A DNA stretch of 43,965 bases from Gammaproteobacteria bacterium. Lineage in GTDB: Bacteria > Pseudomonadota > Gammaproteobacteria > Tethybacterales > Persebacteraceae. The stretch spans positions 1 to 43,965 of the forward strand of contig JAHRAH010000185.1 in NCBI GenBank assembly GCA_020027345.1, in the 5' to 3' direction. The notes beneath the pieces were generated by a model, which did not search any database, was not told the DNA's origin, and worked only from the letters and a program-made list of their open reading frames with translations. Positions 32,144 to 41,126 of the stretch are shown piece after piece. The number at the start of each line of letters is the position of its first letter. Position 1 is the first letter of the stretch. A program made the translations under genes and the position numbers.

Positions 32144-33545
32144 TATTTCCCTCCGCCGCCGCCGCCGAAACATTCGCAACCGTCTCCGGCAATTCTTCCG
32201 CCGCAGCGCGAAACGCCTCGGCGCGCGCGCGATAATCGGCGAACATATCCAAACTTGAACAAGCCGGCGAAAGCAAAACCGTCGCCCCCGGGCGCGCCGC
32301 TTCGGCCGCAAGCCGCACCGCTTCTTGCATATCTTCCGCCATCGCCGTGCGCGCGCCCGCCCGCGAAAAAACATCGCGCAATCGCGCGGCGTCCCTGCCG
32401 ATTAATGCGGCAAAAAAAACGCGCCCGCGCGCAGCATCAACAAGCGAAGAAAAATCCTGCCCCTTGCCGTCGCCGCCGGCTATTAATGCGACCGAGTTTT
32501 CTTTTTGCGCGCGCAAGGCAAAACACGCCGCATGCGCGTTCGTCGCTTTGGAATCGTCCACAAACAAAACCCCGCCCCGCCGCAAAACTTCCCGGCGGCG
32601 GTGCGGCAAACCGGAAAAACCGGCGAGCGCCGCAGCCGCGCTTTTTTGCCATTCCGGTTCGCGCGCAGCATCCAAAGAATCGGCGAGCGCCAAAGCCGCC
32701 ATAACATTCGCCGGCTGTTCGCGCGCGCTTTCGGATATTTCCGCCAGCGGATATTCCGCGCGCGGACCCTCAATGACGCCGCCGCGCATGCGCCAGTCGG
32801 CGCGCAAATCGCAAAGCGAAAATACAACGCGCCGCCCGCAAGCCGGCATCGCCGAAACAATCGCGTCGTCCCCGTTCGCGACGCAAATGTCCGCGCCGCC
32901 GAATATCCGCGATTTTATCGCCGCGTAACGGTGAATGTCGCCGTGCCGGTCCAAATGATCATCGTCGACATTTAATAATGCAGCCGCCCGCAGCGGCGCG
33001 GCGCGCGCGGTTTCCAATTGAAAACTGGAAAGTTCCAAAGCCGCAGCGTCGGGGAATCCCTCCCGCCGCCAGCGCGCGAGAGCGTCCAAAAGCGGCTCGC
33101 CGATGTTGCCGACCGCGTCAAAACGCAAACCGGCGGCGCGGCATATCTCGCGCGCAATCGTCACCGTCGCGCTTTTTCCGTTCGTGCCGGTCGCCGCCAG
33201 CAATTGCGTTTTTGTTTGCGTTTTTGTTTGTGTTTGCAAATCGCGCCACGCCTCAAAAAAAAGCCCGGCGTCGCCGGTTATTTTCTCCGCCGGCGCTGCA
33301 ACGCTTTCCGGATTCACCCCGGGGCTCAGCGCTATCCGCTCGTATTCCGAAAACCGCCGCGCCGGCCAGCGCGAAAAATCCTCGCCCGGAAAAAGCGCCA
33401 CCTGCGGAAGCAACTGCGACATTTTTTCCAACATCGGCGGGCGCGCCCGGCTGTCCGCCGCCGCCAGCGCGCCCTCGCCGGCGGCGGCGAAATGCGCGGC
33501 GATGGAAAAGCCGCTCGCGCCCATTCCCAATATCAGCGCGCTCAC
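32130..33545 (-). CDS. murD: UDP-N-acetylmuramoylalanine--D-glutamate ligase
   Basis: MurD adds D-Glu to UDP-MurNAc-L-Ala. From GTG 33545, which overlaps the mraY stop as GTGA, the product has 471 residues (usual 440-450) and starts SALILGMGASGFSIAAH. It has AATGTNGKSATVTI (P-loop), LELSSFQLE, NVDDDHLDRHGD and FVDDSKATNAHA, the last being a MurD hallmark. A low-complexity insert LQTQTKTQTKTQ lies directly before the P-loop strand (33205-33240), and the C-terminus is an Ala-rich tail. Confidence 0.95.
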   Translation of the reverse strand: MSALILGMGASGFSIAAHFAAAGEGALAAADSRARPPMLEKMSQLLPQVALFPGEDFSRWPARRFSEYERIALSPGVNPESVAAPAEKITGDAGLFFEAWRDLQTQTKTQTKTQLLAATGTNGKSATVTIAREICRAAGLRFDAVGNIGEPLLDALARWRREGFPDAAALELSSFQLETARAAPLRAAALLNVDDDHLDRHGDIHRYAAIKSRIFGGADICVANGDDAIVSAMPACGRRVVFSLCDLRADWRMRGGVIEGPRAEYPLAEISESAREQPANVMAALALADSLDAAREPEWQKSAAAALAGFSGLPHRRREVLRRGGVLFVDDSKATNAHAACFALRAQKENSVALIAGGDGKGQDFSSLVDAARGRVFFAALIGRDAARLRDVFSRAGARTAMAEDMQEAVRLAAEAARPGATVLLSPACSSLDMFADYRARAEAFRAAAEELPETVANVSAAAAEGNNAAA

Positions 33546-34630
33546 CGTATTTTCAGCCCCGCCAAACCGAAAAGAACCAAAACCAAAGTGATAATCCAAA
33601 AGCGCACGACAATTTGATTTTCGCGCCAGCCCTTTAATTCAAAATGATGATGCAAAGGCGCCATCAAAAAAATGCGCCGCCCCGTCGCCTTGAAAAACAA
33701 AACCTGCAAAATGACCGACATCGCCTCCACGACAAAAACGCCGCTCATCACAAAAAAAACAAGTTCCTGCCGCACGACGACGGCTATCGTTCCCAGCGCC
33801 GCGCCGACGGCGAGCGAGCCGACATCGCCCATAAACACCTCGGCGGGATAGGCGTTGAACCACAAAAAAGCGAGCCCCGAACCGATTAACGCCGCGCAAA
33901 ATATCGCAAGTTCCTGCGCCCCCGGCAAATACGGCAATCCCAAATATTCCGAAAAAACCGCATGCCCCGAAGCGTAAGCGTAAACCGCAAGCCCGCCGCC
34001 TATCATCACCGCCGGCATAATCGCCAAGCCGTCCAAACCGTCGGTGAGATTAACCGCGTTGGAGGAACCGACAATTACGCAGTAGCCGAAAAGCAAAAAC
34101 CCGGCGACGCCCAGCGGAATGTGCGCGTCCTTCATATACGGAATTCCCAAAACCGGCTCGCCGCCGGCAAGCCCCGCGCGCAGCAAAAACCAAAGCGCGG
34201 CAAAAGCCGCAACGGACTGCAAAAGCAATTTCACCCGGCCCGGCATCCCGCGCGAATTGCCGGAGGACACTTTCATCCGGTCGTCGGCGAAACCGATTAA
34301 TGCGAAAACAAAAGTAATCGCCATCACCGCCCATATCTGGCGGTTGGACAAATCCGCCCAAAGCAGCGTCGCCGAAAAAAGCGACGCGAGTATGAGCGCG
34401 CCGCCCATCGTCGGCGTTTCCGTTTTGTCGCGCAAATGATTTTGCGGGCCGTCGTCGCGCAGCGGCTGATGCCGCCCCGATTCGTGCAAACGCGAAATCA
34501 GGCGCGGCCCCAAAAGCAGCCCGACGGCGAGCGCCGTCAAAACCGCAAAGACCGCGCGCGAAGTAACATAACTGAAAATATTGAGCGCGCCGAAATACGG
34601 AACGCCCTGCTGCGTCAGCCAGTAAATCAT
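33542..34630 (-). CDS. mraY: Phospho-MurNAc-pentapeptide transferase
   Basis: MraY transfers phospho-MurNAc-pentapeptide to undecaprenyl phosphate, giving lipid I, in the inner membrane. The protein has 362 residues (Escherichia coli 360) and about ten membrane segments. It has SRLHESGRHQPLRDDGPQNH, TPTMGGALIL, the catalytic FADDRMK (DDxxK), NLTDGLDGLA, FNAYPAEVFMGDVGSLA and PLHHHFELKGW. It starts with ATG 34630 overlapping the murF stop. Nothing unusual. Confidence 0.98.
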   Translation of the reverse strand: MIYWLTQQGVPYFGALNIFSYVTSRAVFAVLTALAVGLLLGPRLISRLHESGRHQPLRDDGPQNHLRDKTETPTMGGALILASLFSATLLWADLSNRQIWAVMAITFVFALIGFADDRMKVSSGNSRGMPGRVKLLLQSVAAFAALWFLLRAGLAGGEPVLGIPYMKDAHIPLGVAGFLLFGYCVIVGSSNAVNLTDGLDGLAIMPAVMIGGGLAVYAYASGHAVFSEYLGLPYLPGAQELAIFCAALIGSGLAFLWFNAYPAEVFMGDVGSLAVGAALGTIAVVVRQELVFFVMSGVFVVEAMSVILQVLFFKATGRRIFLMAPLHHHFELKGWRENQIVVRFWIITLVLVLFGLAGLKIR

Positions 34631-36027
34631 CGCGCCAACTCCGCTTTTTTGTTTTCGTTTTCGCTTTCGCTGTTTTCGCTTTCGCTTTTTTCGGCGAGCA
34701 GCGCATCCGCCACCGTTTCCATTTCCATTCCGCGCGAACCTTTAACGAGAACGGCAACAGTCCCCCCGCCGCATTTGCGAACGGCGTTTTGCACCGCCTC
34801 CGTCAATTCCTTTTTGCTTTCGCAATGCAAACCGTCTTTTGCGGCGGCGACAGTGTTTTGCATCATTTCACCGACGGCGAAAAGGCGAATGTCTTTGGGA
34901 ATATGCGCGCCGAGTTTGCGGTGTTCTTCCGCCGATTCTTTTCCGAGCGCGAGCATATCGCCGAGCGCGGCGATTTTTTCCCCCGGCTGTTTTGCCAAAA
35001 CCTGCAGCGCGGCGATTGTGGAATCCGGATTTGCATTGTAAGAGTCGTCAATCACCGTCAATCCGCCCGCGCCGCGGCGAAACTGCAGCCGCCCGGCGGT
35101 TCCCGCAAAACTTTCCAATCCTTTTTTTATTTCCTCTTCGCCGATGCCCATCGCCCGCGCGGCGGCGGCGGCGGCGAGAGCGTTGTGCGCGTTGTGCGCG
35201 CCAAAAACGCGAAGGAAAATTTCGCCGACACCCGCAATGCAAACGCCGCCTTCCATTGCGCGCCCGCAAACATCGGCGTCTTCCGTAAAACCGAATGTGA
35301 CCGTGCGCACGCCCCACGCGAGTTTGCGCCATAGCGGCAAGTGTTCGTCGTCGGCGTTGAGAATTGCCGCGCCGTTTTCGGGCAATGTTTGTAAAATCTC
35401 CCCTTTCGCGCGGGCGATTGCGGCGACGGATTCAAAACCGGCAAGATGCGCGCGCTGCGCGTTGGTGATGAGGGCGACATCCGCCTTCGCAATGTTTCCC
35501 AAAAATGTCAACTCGCCGGGCGAATCCATTCCCGCTTCCAAAACCGCGTAACGGTGCCGCGCGCGCAAGCGCAAAAGCGAAAGCGGCAGGCCGAGGGCGT
35601 TATTAAAGTTTCCCTCGCTTTCGCAAACGGCTTTTTTTCCGGCGTCGGCGCGCGCGATATTTGCGAGCATTCCTTTCACCGTCGTTTTGCCGTTGCTGCC
35701 GGTGACGAGCGCGAGTTTTCCGCGAAAGCCGCAAAGCCGCGCGCGCCATTCCCCGGCAAGTTGCGCGAGCGCGGCGGCGCAGTCGGCGGCGACAATTTGC
35801 GGCAATGCAAGTTCGGGGTTCGCGCGCGGCAGCATCGCCGCGGACGCGCCGCGCATTTTTGCGTCGGCGGCGTAATCGCTTCCTTCGGCGCGTTTGCCGC
35901 GCAGCGCGACAAACAATTCCCCGGCTTGTATTTGGCGCGAATCAATGCGCACTCCGGCGATGCGCGCCCCGCCTTCGCCGCGCATTTCGCCGCCGCAAAT
36001 GCGCGCAACCTGCGCCGCGCTCATCAT
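34627..36027 (-). CDS. murF: UDP-N-acetylmuramoyl-tripeptide--D-alanyl-D-alanine ligase
   Basis: MurF adds D-Ala-D-Ala to the tripeptide precursor. The protein has 466 residues. It has GVRIDSRQIQAGELFVALRGKRAEGSDYA, ALVTGSNGKTTVKGML, FNNALGLPLSLL, EAGMDSPGEL, NADDEHL and VIDDSYNANPDSTIAAL. The C-terminus ends in a Ser/Glu/Asn simple repeat (EKSESENSESENENKK). GGTVAVLVKGSRG near residue 430 contains an exact GGGGACTGTTGCC word. Two adjacent ATGs (36027, 36024) are possible starts, and both overlap the murE stop. Confidence 0.96.
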   Translation of the reverse strand: MMSAAQVARICGGEMRGEGGARIAGVRIDSRQIQAGELFVALRGKRAEGSDYAADAKMRGASAAMLPRANPELALPQIVAADCAAALAQLAGEWRARLCGFRGKLALVTGSNGKTTVKGMLANIARADAGKKAVCESEGNFNNALGLPLSLLRLRARHRYAVLEAGMDSPGELTFLGNIAKADVALITNAQRAHLAGFESVAAIARAKGEILQTLPENGAAILNADDEHLPLWRKLAWGVRTVTFGFTEDADVCGRAMEGGVCIAGVGEIFLRVFGAHNAHNALAAAAAARAMGIGEEEIKKGLESFAGTAGRLQFRRGAGGLTVIDDSYNANPDSTIAALQVLAKQPGEKIAALGDMLALGKESAEEHRKLGAHIPKDIRLFAVGEMMQNTVAAAKDGLHCESKKELTEAVQNAVRKCGGGTVAVLVKGSRGMEMETVADALLAEKSESENSESENENKKAELAR

Positions 36028-37517
36028 CGCGTTCCCCGTTTTGTTTTCGCGCGCAACGCGGCGAGCGCGTGCTTGCAGTCGGAAAATGGAATCTTCCGCC
36101 CGCGCATTTCCTGATATTGTTCGTGCCCTTTCCCCGCTATCAAAACAGCGTCTTCGCCGCGCGCTTCGTTTATCGCGAGCGTTATCGCGCGCGCGCGGCT
36201 TGCAATCTCGCGCAGTTCGCCGCGTTTATTCATTCGCGCGCATTCCTTATTAAATCCGGCGGCGATTTCGGCGCGGATGGCTTTTGCGTCTTCGCCGCGC
36301 GGGTTGTCGTCGGTGAGAAAGAAAACATCCGCTTCGCGCGCAATCGCGCCCATCATTTCGCGCTTGCCTTTGTCGCGTTCGCCGCCGCAGCCGCAAACGA
36401 GAATAACGCGGCGGTATTTGCGCGCGGCGGAAAGCGCGGAAAGCGCGGCGGCGAGCGCTTCCGGCGTGTGCGCGTAATCCGCAAAAACGGCGGGACCGTT
36501 TTTTGCCTCGCCGATTCTTTGCATTCTCCCCGGCGGCGGCGCGACCGTTTTTGCGGCGGCCGCCATTTCCCCGCAGGACATTCCGGCGCAGCGGGCGATT
36601 AATGCGGCGGCGAGAAAATTGCCGGCGTTGTGCGCGCCCGCGAGAGGGACGGAAAATCGTATTCTCCCGCAAACTCCGTCCGTTTCGGCGATTGCGCGCC
36701 CGTTTTTTCCGGCGCGCAAATTAAGCAAGCGCATTTGCGCGCCGTTTTTGCCGAAAAACATTTGCGGCGCTTTTATTTTTTGCGAAAACGCGCGGCAGCA
36801 ACCGTCGTCGCCGCCGAGTATCGCCGTTTTCAATTCCGGGCGCAAAAGCAGCCGCGATTTTGCCGCGCGGTAATTCTTTTCGCTGCCGTGATAATCCAAA
36901 TGGTCGCGCCCGACATTAAGCATTGCGGCGCAATCCACGCGCACTTCCGCCAGACGGTTTTGCGCGATGCCGTGCGAGGACGCTTCCACGACGACGGCTT
37001 GCACTCCGCGGTCGGCGAACTTTCGCAGCAATCGGTGCGTTTCGGCGCAGTCGGGCGTCGTCGTCGCAGTCGGTGTCAGTTTTTGGCCGGGCGTCCCCGC
37101 GCCGAGTGTGCCGATGACGGCCGCTTTTTTTTCGCGCATCAGTTGCGCGGCAAACCACGCCGTCGTCGTTTTTCCGTTTGTGCCGGTCACGGCGGCGACG
37201 AACATTTCCGCCGACGGTTTGCGGTAAATAAAATCCGCGAGTTTTCCCGCGCGCTCGCGCAGTTTCGGCACGGGGGTGTTTGCGATATTGTTTCGCTTTT
37301 GCCATTGGTAACCCTCCGGCTCCCAGAGGACGGCGGCGGCGCCGTTTGCGATTGCGCCGGCGATGTGGTTTCTGCCGTCGCCGCTTTCGCCGGGGTAGGC
37401 GAGAAATGCGGTTTTGCGCCCTTTTCCGCCGACGCTTTGTATGCGGCGGCTGTCGGCGCAAAGGTCGGCAACCTCCGTTTGCAGCGAGGCGAAAACTCCC
37501 GCGGGATTAAACCGCAT
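36024..37517 (-). CDS. murE: UDP-MurNAc-L-Ala-D-Glu:meso-diaminopimelate ligase
   Basis: MurE adds the third stem residue. The protein has 497 residues. It has DLCADSRRIQSVG, FVAAVTGTNGKTTTAWFAAQ (P-loop 111-119), TTTPDCAETHRLL, VEASSHGIAQNRL, RDHLDYHG, VFADYAHTPEAL and LTDDNPRGED. D404-N405-P406-R407 is the motif of meso-diaminopimelate-adding enzymes, which predicts Gram-negative-type peptidoglycan. ATG 37517 lies 11 bases inside the ftsI end. Further in-frame upstream codons are less likely. Confidence 0.97.
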   Translation of the reverse strand: MRFNPAGVFASLQTEVADLCADSRRIQSVGGKGRKTAFLAYPGESGDGRNHIAGAIANGAAAVLWEPEGYQWQKRNNIANTPVPKLRERAGKLADFIYRKPSAEMFVAAVTGTNGKTTTAWFAAQLMREKKAAVIGTLGAGTPGQKLTPTATTTPDCAETHRLLRKFADRGVQAVVVEASSHGIAQNRLAEVRVDCAAMLNVGRDHLDYHGSEKNYRAAKSRLLLRPELKTAILGGDDGCCRAFSQKIKAPQMFFGKNGAQMRLLNLRAGKNGRAIAETDGVCGRIRFSVPLAGAHNAGNFLAAALIARCAGMSCGEMAAAAKTVAPPPGRMQRIGEAKNGPAVFADYAHTPEALAAALSALSAARKYRRVILVCGCGGERDKGKREMMGAIAREADVFFLTDDNPRGEDAKAIRAEIAAGFNKECARMNKRGELREIASRARAITLAINEARGEDAVLIAGKGHEQYQEMRGRKIPFSDCKHALAALRAKTKRGTR

Positions 37518-39225
37518 CTTCGCCGCCGCTTTCTTTTTCGCTGTTATTAATAAGCGGCGCAATGCCGCCGAGCAAAAGCGCGCGGCGCATTATTTCGCTG
37601 AACACCGGCGCCGCCGCGCTGCCGCCGCTTTCGCCGTTTTGCGAGGGTTCGTCGACCATTACCGCGATTAAATACCGCGGCTTCGCAGCCGGCGCCATTC
37701 CGACAAAAAAGGCGCGCTTTTTTTTGTCGTCGTATTCGCCGCCGACAAATTTGTTCGCCGTGCCGGTTTTGCCGGCAATTGCATATCCTTTCACGGCGGC
37801 GCGTTTGCCGGTGCCTTCGGTAACGCCGCTCATGACATTCCGCACGCGCCGCGCAGTTTGCGCCGAAAGCGCGCGGCGGGCGGCGGCCGCGCCTTCCGGC
37901 GAAAGGCGCGGCTCCAAAAGCATTCCGTCGGCGGCAAAAACCGAATACGCACGCAGCAACTGCAAAAGCGTCGCGGCAAAACCGTAACCGTATGCGTGCG
38001 TCGCAAAATCCTCGCGCCGCCATTCTTTGTAATGCCGCACTCTGCCCGCCGCCTCGCCGCGCAGTCCGAATATTTTTTCCCCGAATCCGAGGTCGCGCAA
38101 AAAATCATAATAGCGTTTTTTCCCCACCCGCTTCGCCAGCAAATACGCGCCGACATTGCTGGAACGCGTAAGCACTTCCGCCACAGTCAAATCTTCGCGT
38201 ATGTGATTGTCGCGCACGATTAATCTCCCGACCGCGACGGGTTTTGCCGTCGGCAGCATTTCTTCTTCGCGCGCGAGATTCAATTCCAAGGCGAGCGCGA
38301 CAACAAAAGGTTTTGCCAGCGAGCCGCATTCCACCAAATCGGCGACGACGCGGTTTTTTGTGCGTTCGCCGGAATTGCGAAAATCGCTTTTGCGGATGTG
38401 GTTCGGATTAAAACTCGGCGCGCTGACGAGCGCGAGTATTTCGCCGCTGCGCGCGTCCATCACCGCCGCGGAAACCGCGCGGGCGCGGTGTTTTTGCAAT
38501 GCGCGTATCGCGGCGTTGTAGACGAAGGACTGCAAACGCGAATCAATGGAAAGCCGCAGCCGCCCGCCGTTTTTTGCCGGGCGCAAACTGCGTTCTTCAA
38601 AAACCGCGCCGTGCGTTGTTTGCACTCCCCGCATTTCCCCGTCTTCGGAGCGCATGCGCGAGTTCATAAAAATTTCCACACCCTGCCCGCCCCGTTCGTT
38701 GATGTATCCCAAAAACGGCGCGGCGATTTCGCGCCCGGGATAAAACCGCGCGCTTTCGTACTGCACCGCGATAGCCCTCGCTTTCAGCGCGCGCAGTTTC
38801 GCCGCGACCGCCGGCGGTATTTTTCTTTTCAAAAAAACAAAACGCGAATCGGCGGAAAGTTTGCGCCGCACTTCCTCCGCGTCCAGCGACAAAATCGCGG
38901 CGGCTTTGCCCGCCGTTTCGCGCCAGCGTTCCGGGCGCATTTTGCGCAGCATATTCGGGTCGGCGGTCGCGTCGTACAAATTCGCGCTCATCGCCAGCAA
39001 CTCGTAGTTGCGGTCGGTTATCGTCCCCCGGTGCGAGGGTATGACGCGCCGAATTTCGTAAACCTCCCGCATCATATTTTGCAATTTGGGATAGAAACCG
39101 TGCAGGCGCCATATCCCCGCGACAATCATCGCCATCGCCGGCAGCGCGAGCAAACAAAAAAACAAACCCAGCCGCCCCGGCGTCAGCCGCAGTTGCGGCG
39201 GGCGAAAATAACGATGCCGAGTCAT
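37507..39225 (-). CDS. ftsI: Septal peptidoglycan transpeptidase FtsI (PBP3)
   Basis: FtsI is the division-specific class B penicillin-binding protein. The protein has 572 residues (usual about 580). It has one membrane anchor at about 19-40 and then the pedestal domain starting HRGTITDRNYELLAMS. The transpeptidase motifs are S302-L-A-K305 (GSLAKPF where most FtsI read PGSTxKPF), S355-S-N357 and K486-T-G488. The aspartate of MDARSGEILALVSAPSFNPN is also typical. It is coupled to ftsL by an ATGA overlap. Confidence 0.96.
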   Translation of the reverse strand: MTRHRYFRPPQLRLTPGRLGLFFCLLALPAMAMIVAGIWRLHGFYPKLQNMMREVYEIRRVIPSHRGTITDRNYELLAMSANLYDATADPNMLRKMRPERWRETAGKAAAILSLDAEEVRRKLSADSRFVFLKRKIPPAVAAKLRALKARAIAVQYESARFYPGREIAAPFLGYINERGGQGVEIFMNSRMRSEDGEMRGVQTTHGAVFEERSLRPAKNGGRLRLSIDSRLQSFVYNAAIRALQKHRARAVSAAVMDARSGEILALVSAPSFNPNHIRKSDFRNSGERTKNRVVADLVECGSLAKPFVVALALELNLAREEEMLPTAKPVAVGRLIVRDNHIREDLTVAEVLTRSSNVGAYLLAKRVGKKRYYDFLRDLGFGEKIFGLRGEAAGRVRHYKEWRREDFATHAYGYGFAATLLQLLRAYSVFAADGMLLEPRLSPEGAAAARRALSAQTARRVRNVMSGVTEGTGKRAAVKGYAIAGKTGTANKFVGGEYDDKKKRAFFVGMAPAAKPRYLIAVMVDEPSQNGESGGSAAAPVFSEIMRRALLLGGIAPLINNSEKESGGEDAV

Positions 39226-39506
39226 CCCCCCGCGCCCGGCAAAAAAACAAGCGTGCCGTCGGCGAGCGACGGTTCCGTCATTTGCAAACGCTCCGCCTCG
39301 CGCGCCAGCGACATCGGATTAAACAAAGTTTGTTTTTCCAGCCGCAGGTTGCGGTTGGCGTCCAGCAACGCGTGGTGTTCGGCGCGCGCTTCGTCGCGCA
39401 GCGCCGTCAGATTGCGCGCGCTGTGCCGTTCCTCCGTCAGCGCGATTTGCGCCAGAACAAAAACCGCCGCGACAAAAAACGGCAGCCGCCGCAGGGTTTT
39501 TTTCAT
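39222..39506 (-). CDS. ftsL: Cell division protein FtsL
   Basis: FtsL is a small bitopic coiled-coil protein that forms a complex with FtsB and FtsQ and activates FtsWI. The protein has 94 residues. The membrane segment is about residues 8-24 (LPFFVAAVFVLAQIALT), and a heptad-rich periplasmic helix follows (RNLTALRDEARAEHHALLDANRNLRLEKQTL). Sequence is poorly conserved in this family, so identity rests on topology and its invariant position between rsmH and ftsI. ATG 39506 overlaps the rsmH stop. Confidence 0.9.
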   Translation of the reverse strand: MKKTLRRLPFFVAAVFVLAQIALTEERHSARNLTALRDEARAEHHALLDANRNLRLEKQTLFNPMSLAREAERLQMTEPSLADGTLVFLPGAGG

Positions 39507-40444
39507 TGCGTCCCCCCTGTGTTTTGCGCCGCGCATTCTTTCGCAAAAACGCGCAACTTCGCGCTGCGGCTGCGCGGGTTGTTTTGGATTTCGTCCGCGC
39601 CGGGGCGCAGCACCGGACCGAGCGCAATCAATCCGCCGCCGACTCTCCCCAATCCCGGAAAGGACGCCCCCGCGCCCAGCCGCTTCACCATTCGGTCTTC
39701 CAGAGAATGAAAAGCGACGACCGCCAACCGTCCCCCCTCCGCCAATGCGCGCCGCGCCGCTTCCAGCCCGGCGGCGAGCGATTCCAATTCGCGATTGACC
39801 GCAATCCGCAGCGCCTGAAAAACTCGCGTCGCCGGATTTCGCCCGCCCGGCGTTTTGTGCCGTTTCGCCCGCGCGACCAACTCCGCCAGTGCCACGGTGT
39901 CCCCCATCGGCGCGGCGCCGGCAATCGCGCGGGCGATGCGTTTTGCTTCCGGTTCTTCGCCGTATTCGCGCAGCGCCTTCGCCACCGCCGCTTCGCCGTT
40001 GTCGCGCAAAAAGCGCGCCGCCGTCATTTCCTGCCGCCGGTCCATTCGCATATCCAGCGCCCCGGCGAGGCGGAACGAAAACCCGCGCGTCGCTTCCGCC
40101 AACTGAAACCCCGAAAGCCCCAAGTCAAAAAGCACCCCCTGCACCGTCGGCGTCCCCGCCTCGCCCAGCACTTCCGCCAACTGCGCGAAATTGCGGCGGA
40201 AGAAAGAAAACCGCGCATCGCCGCCGAACCGTTCCTCCGCCCGCCGCTGCGCATCTTCGTCACAGTCCAGCGCAATCAACCGCGCGTCCGCCGCCATCTT
40301 CGCCAACAGTCGCGCGCTGTGCCCGCCCCCGCCGAAGGTCGCGTCAACAAAAACCCCGCCGCCGCCGCCGCCGAGCAGCGCGTCCGTCGCCTGCTCGCAC
40401 AAAACCGGCGCGTGCGCGGCGGTCAGATTTTCACCCCGCGCCAT
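39503..40444 (-). CDS. rsmH: 16S rRNA (cytosine(1402)-N(4))-methyltransferase
   Basis: RsmH (MraW) methylates C1402 of 16S rRNA using S-adenosylmethionine. The protein has 313 residues, the family size. It has HAPVLCEQATDALL at the N-terminus, the cofactor loop VDATFGGGGHSARLL, LFDLGLSGFQLAEATRGFSF, NPATRVFQALRIAVNRELESL and AFHSLEDRMVKR. The chosen ATG 40444 gives MARGENLTAAHAPVL and lies 22 bases inside mraZ. Confidence 0.97.
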   Translation of the reverse strand: MARGENLTAAHAPVLCEQATDALLGGGGGGVFVDATFGGGGHSARLLAKMAADARLIALDCDEDAQRRAEERFGGDARFSFFRRNFAQLAEVLGEAGTPTVQGVLFDLGLSGFQLAEATRGFSFRLAGALDMRMDRRQEMTAARFLRDNGEAAVAKALREYGEEPEAKRIARAIAGAAPMGDTVALAELVARAKRHKTPGGRNPATRVFQALRIAVNRELESLAAGLEAARRALAEGGRLAVVAFHSLEDRMVKRLGAGASFPGLGRVGGGLIALGPVLRPGADEIQNNPRSRSAKLRVFAKECAAQNTGGTQ

Positions 40445-40869
40445 AACTCCTCGGAAAAGCCCTCGTCCTGCAGCCGCGCTTCCAAAACCTGATGCCGTTG
40501 TTCCCAGCGTTCTTCCGCCCAAAAGCGCACGCGCCCGTTCATCACAAAAAGCAAAACATCGCGTTCCATCCGCGCCCGCGTCCGCAGCGAGGGATTCAGA
40601 TGCACGCGCCCCGCCGTGTCCAGCCGCAGCGGCTCGGCGCAGCCGACGACGACCTCCTCAATGTGCGACGCGAAAAACGGCAGTTTCGGCGCCGCCTCAA
40701 ACTGCGCCACAATCTCCTCAAACTGCGCCCGCGAATACAGGGCGAGACAGCCGTGCGGATGCGCCGTCAAATACGCCCCGTCCAGCCCCTGAATGTGCTC
40801 GCGAAAGCGGCTCGGCAAGGCGAGCCGTCCCTTGTCGTCCAACCGAATTTTCGCCGAGCCGCAAATCAT
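40423..40869 (-). CDS. mraZ: Transcriptional regulator MraZ
   Basis: MraZ is an AbrB-fold ring-shaped DNA-binding protein that represses the division and cell-wall cluster. The protein has 148 residues with two SpoVT-AbrB-like halves: KIRLDDKGRLALPSRFREHI and EPLRLDTAGRVHLNPSLR, each with the family DxxGR motif. It is the first gene of the dcw cluster. Directly upstream are a TATAAT and 10-bp-spaced TGG repeats that fit its known operator type, so autoregulation is likely. Confidence 0.97.
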   Translation of the reverse strand: MICGSAKIRLDDKGRLALPSRFREHIQGLDGAYLTAHPHGCLALYSRAQFEEIVAQFEAAPKLPFFASHIEEVVVGCAEPLRLDTAGRVHLNPSLRTRARMERDVLLFVMNGRVRFWAEERWEQRHQVLEARLQDEGFSEELWRGVKI

Positions 40870-40886
40870 CCTCTGTCCCCGCTCGG

Positions 40887-40937
40887 ATTATAACCACTTT
40901 TTCCCACTTTTTACCAACTTTCTACATTTTTTTCCAT
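40887..40937 (-). promoter_or_regulatory. mraZ promoter and MraZ operator (10-bp direct repeats)
   Basis: On the minus strand TATAAT (40892-40887) lies 17 bases before the mraZ ATG. Immediately upstream, AAGTGG, AAGTGGG and AGTTGG recur at a 10-bp period (plus-strand CCAC at 40894, CCAC at 40904, CCAA at 40914), separated by A-runs. Weaker units follow at about 40924 and 40934. MraZ operators in other bacteria are TGGGN direct repeats at 10-bp spacing, so this is a good match overlapping the promoter. Confidence 0.72.
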
Positions 40938-41003
40938 TTTTTTTTCCACCCCCCACAACCCCCCAAAAAATCAACAACTTACAACCACCCCCTCCCCCCT
41001 ATA

Positions 41004-41027
41004 CCCCCCGCCGCTTGCGGGGGGGGG
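41004..41027. repeat. CCGCTTGCGG hairpin, third copy
   Basis: CCCCCCGCCGCTTGCGGGGG plus further Gs. Its central 19 bases are identical to the hairpin at 21526-21544. Together with the next two entries it fills much of the 327-bp gap between mraZ and the NUDIX gene, where no gene is seen. Confidence 0.85.
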
Positions 41028-41029
41028 TC

Positions 41030-41071
41030 GGAGTTTGCCGTCCCCATCGGCAGATGGGGACGACAAACTCC
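41030..41071. repeat. 42-bp near-perfect palindrome with a CCCCATC/GATGGGG core
   Basis: The outer arms GGAGTTTG/CAAACTCC and inner arms GTCCCCATC/GATGGGGAC are separated by a 2-base mismatch and a GGCA loop. The inner part resembles the core of the C-tract/G-tract hairpin family. Confidence 0.88.
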
Positions 41072-41126
41072 GGGGGGGTGGAGAACGCCCAAAAAAGCAG
41101 GGACGCCCAAAAAAACAACCACACCA

